From the NCBI GenBank assembly GCA_029564595.1, contig JAKQPS010000057.1, positions 1 through 23,390 on the forward strand: DNA of 23,390 nucleotides, in the 5' to 3' direction. The notes under the pieces are model-generated. The model did not search any database. It was not told the DNA's origin and saw only the letters and a list, made by a program, of their open reading frames with translations. Below are positions 23,012 through 23,390 of this stretch, piece by piece. Made by a program: the position numbers and the translations under genes. Every line of letters starts with the position of its first letter. Positions within the stretch are counted from its first letter, which is position 1. Source of the stretch: a bacterium (GTDB lineage: Bacteria > UBP15 > UBA6099).

Positions 23012-23061
23012 CTCTTACTCTCACTCTTTTTTCTTCTTTTTCTATCCTTTTTCCCCAAACG

Positions 23062-23081
23062 CGCGCCGCTGGCGCGGCGCG
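23062..23081 (-). terminator. Hairpin after the dockerin gene
   Basis: CGCGCCG (23062-23068) pairs with CGGCGCG (23075-23081), starting one base past the stop codon on the - strand. The U-run is short (three), so confidence is low. Confidence 0.4.
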
Positions 23082-23390
23082 TTATCTCGCGTCGTACAGA
23101 GGGTCGCAGAGAAGCGTGTTTGCGGACACCGGGACAGATTTGCCATAGTTCTTTTTAAAAACATCGAGATCCTGCATGGAAACTTTTCCGTCCATATTGA
23201 AGTCGGCAGCGGGGTGATACAGGGAGTCGCCCGCAATCGCGCCGAACCGATATTTAAGAGGTTGAAGATTAGCCATATGCACCGTTGGGCGGCAAGTGGG
23301 ATTGCCGATCTCGCCGCCGCCGCCGGAATTTCCGGCAGGGATTGAGGTTGGCGACACAGTCGTATCTGTTGTCGCGCTGAGACTGCCCGC
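23082..23390 (-). CDS. C-terminal part of a dockerin-bearing exported protein (partial)
   Basis: The frame is open to the right window edge, so only the last 102 residues are seen; the GTG at 23357 is not a convincing start. A low-complexity linker (SATTDTTVSPTSIPAGNSGG) leads to a type I dockerin-like segment, GDSLYHPAADFNMDGKVSMQ followed by DLDVFKKNYGK, with the calcium loop D-F-N-M-D-G-K-V-S-M-Q-D. Only one clear repeat is present, whereas cellulosomal dockerins have two. Single repeats of this kind are common at the ends of large secreted proteins in non-cellulosomal bacteria. It converges on the dehydratase gene. Confidence 0.7.
   Translation of the reverse strand, partial: AGSLSATTDTTVSPTSIPAGNSGGGGEIGNPTCRPTVHMANLQPLKYRFGAIAGDSLYHPAADFNMDGKVSMQDLDVFKKNYGKSVPVSANTLLCDPLYDAR

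Noticed and set aside
23012-23061. + strand frame running through 22815-23345 as a gene
   Set aside because: It reads through both repeat families and the antisense of the dockerin domain; no coding character.

Overview
This is bacterial chromosome, mostly GC-rich by eye (around 60%), with strong Shine-Dalgarno sites and many palindromic intergenic repeats. A PyrR-type attenuator in front of pyrR-pyrB-pyrC and a dockerin-type protein argue against an ordinary gamma-proteobacterium. An anaerobe of Synergistota or Firmicutes-like affiliation would fit, but the sequence alone does not settle the phylum.

Layout. (1) 1-647: an unrecognised small, probably exported protein, open at the left edge, then a repeat-bearing gap. 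(2) 921-13465, + strand: the tail and lysis half of a siphophage-like element. In order it has the tail tube protein, a tail-assembly chaperone pair joined by a -1 frameshift (A AAA AAG), a very short glycine-rich tape-measure candidate, a 199-aa protein, a 1635-aa hub/receptor-binding protein with an F5/8C-like domain, two appendage proteins, an XhlA-like membrane protein, an M15 peptidase, a small membrane protein and two orphan proteins. No capsid, portal, terminase or integrase gene lies in the window. The reading frame just before the tail tube gene is a 29-codon stub. This may be a headless remnant, a domesticated particle (tailocin or gene-transfer-agent type) or half of a rearranged prophage. 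(3) 13466-14067: terminator, a tiny truncated ORF and a cluster of palindromic repeats. (4) 14068-16527, - strand: a three-gene defence-type operon of a HigB-like toxin, a HigA-like antitoxin fused to an ImmA/IrrE metallopeptidase, and a HEPN-domain protein, with a palindromic operator inside its promoter. (5) 16649-19615, + strand: the pyrimidine operon pyrR-pyrB-pyrC. It has a recognisable PyrR-binding hairpin, an intrinsic terminator and a leader ORF that runs through the terminator and overlaps the pyrR start. (6) 19638-21670: an AT-rich island with its own promoter, a long leader hairpin and one large protein ending in a HEPN-like R-N-x3-H motif. (7) 21692-22669: a PLP-dependent threonine/serine dehydratase. 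(8) 22670-23390: more repeats and, on the - strand, the C-terminal end of a dockerin-bearing protein.

How it fits together. The tail genes run as one closely packed unit that would assemble a short non-contractile tail plus lysis functions. The HigBA-HEPN operon and the AT-rich HEPN gene flank the pyr operon and look like acquired defence or stress modules inserted into a housekeeping neighbourhood. Two intergenic repeat families recur at both ends of the window and are probably genome-wide. Functional statements about the orphan and HEPN genes are inference from motifs and context.
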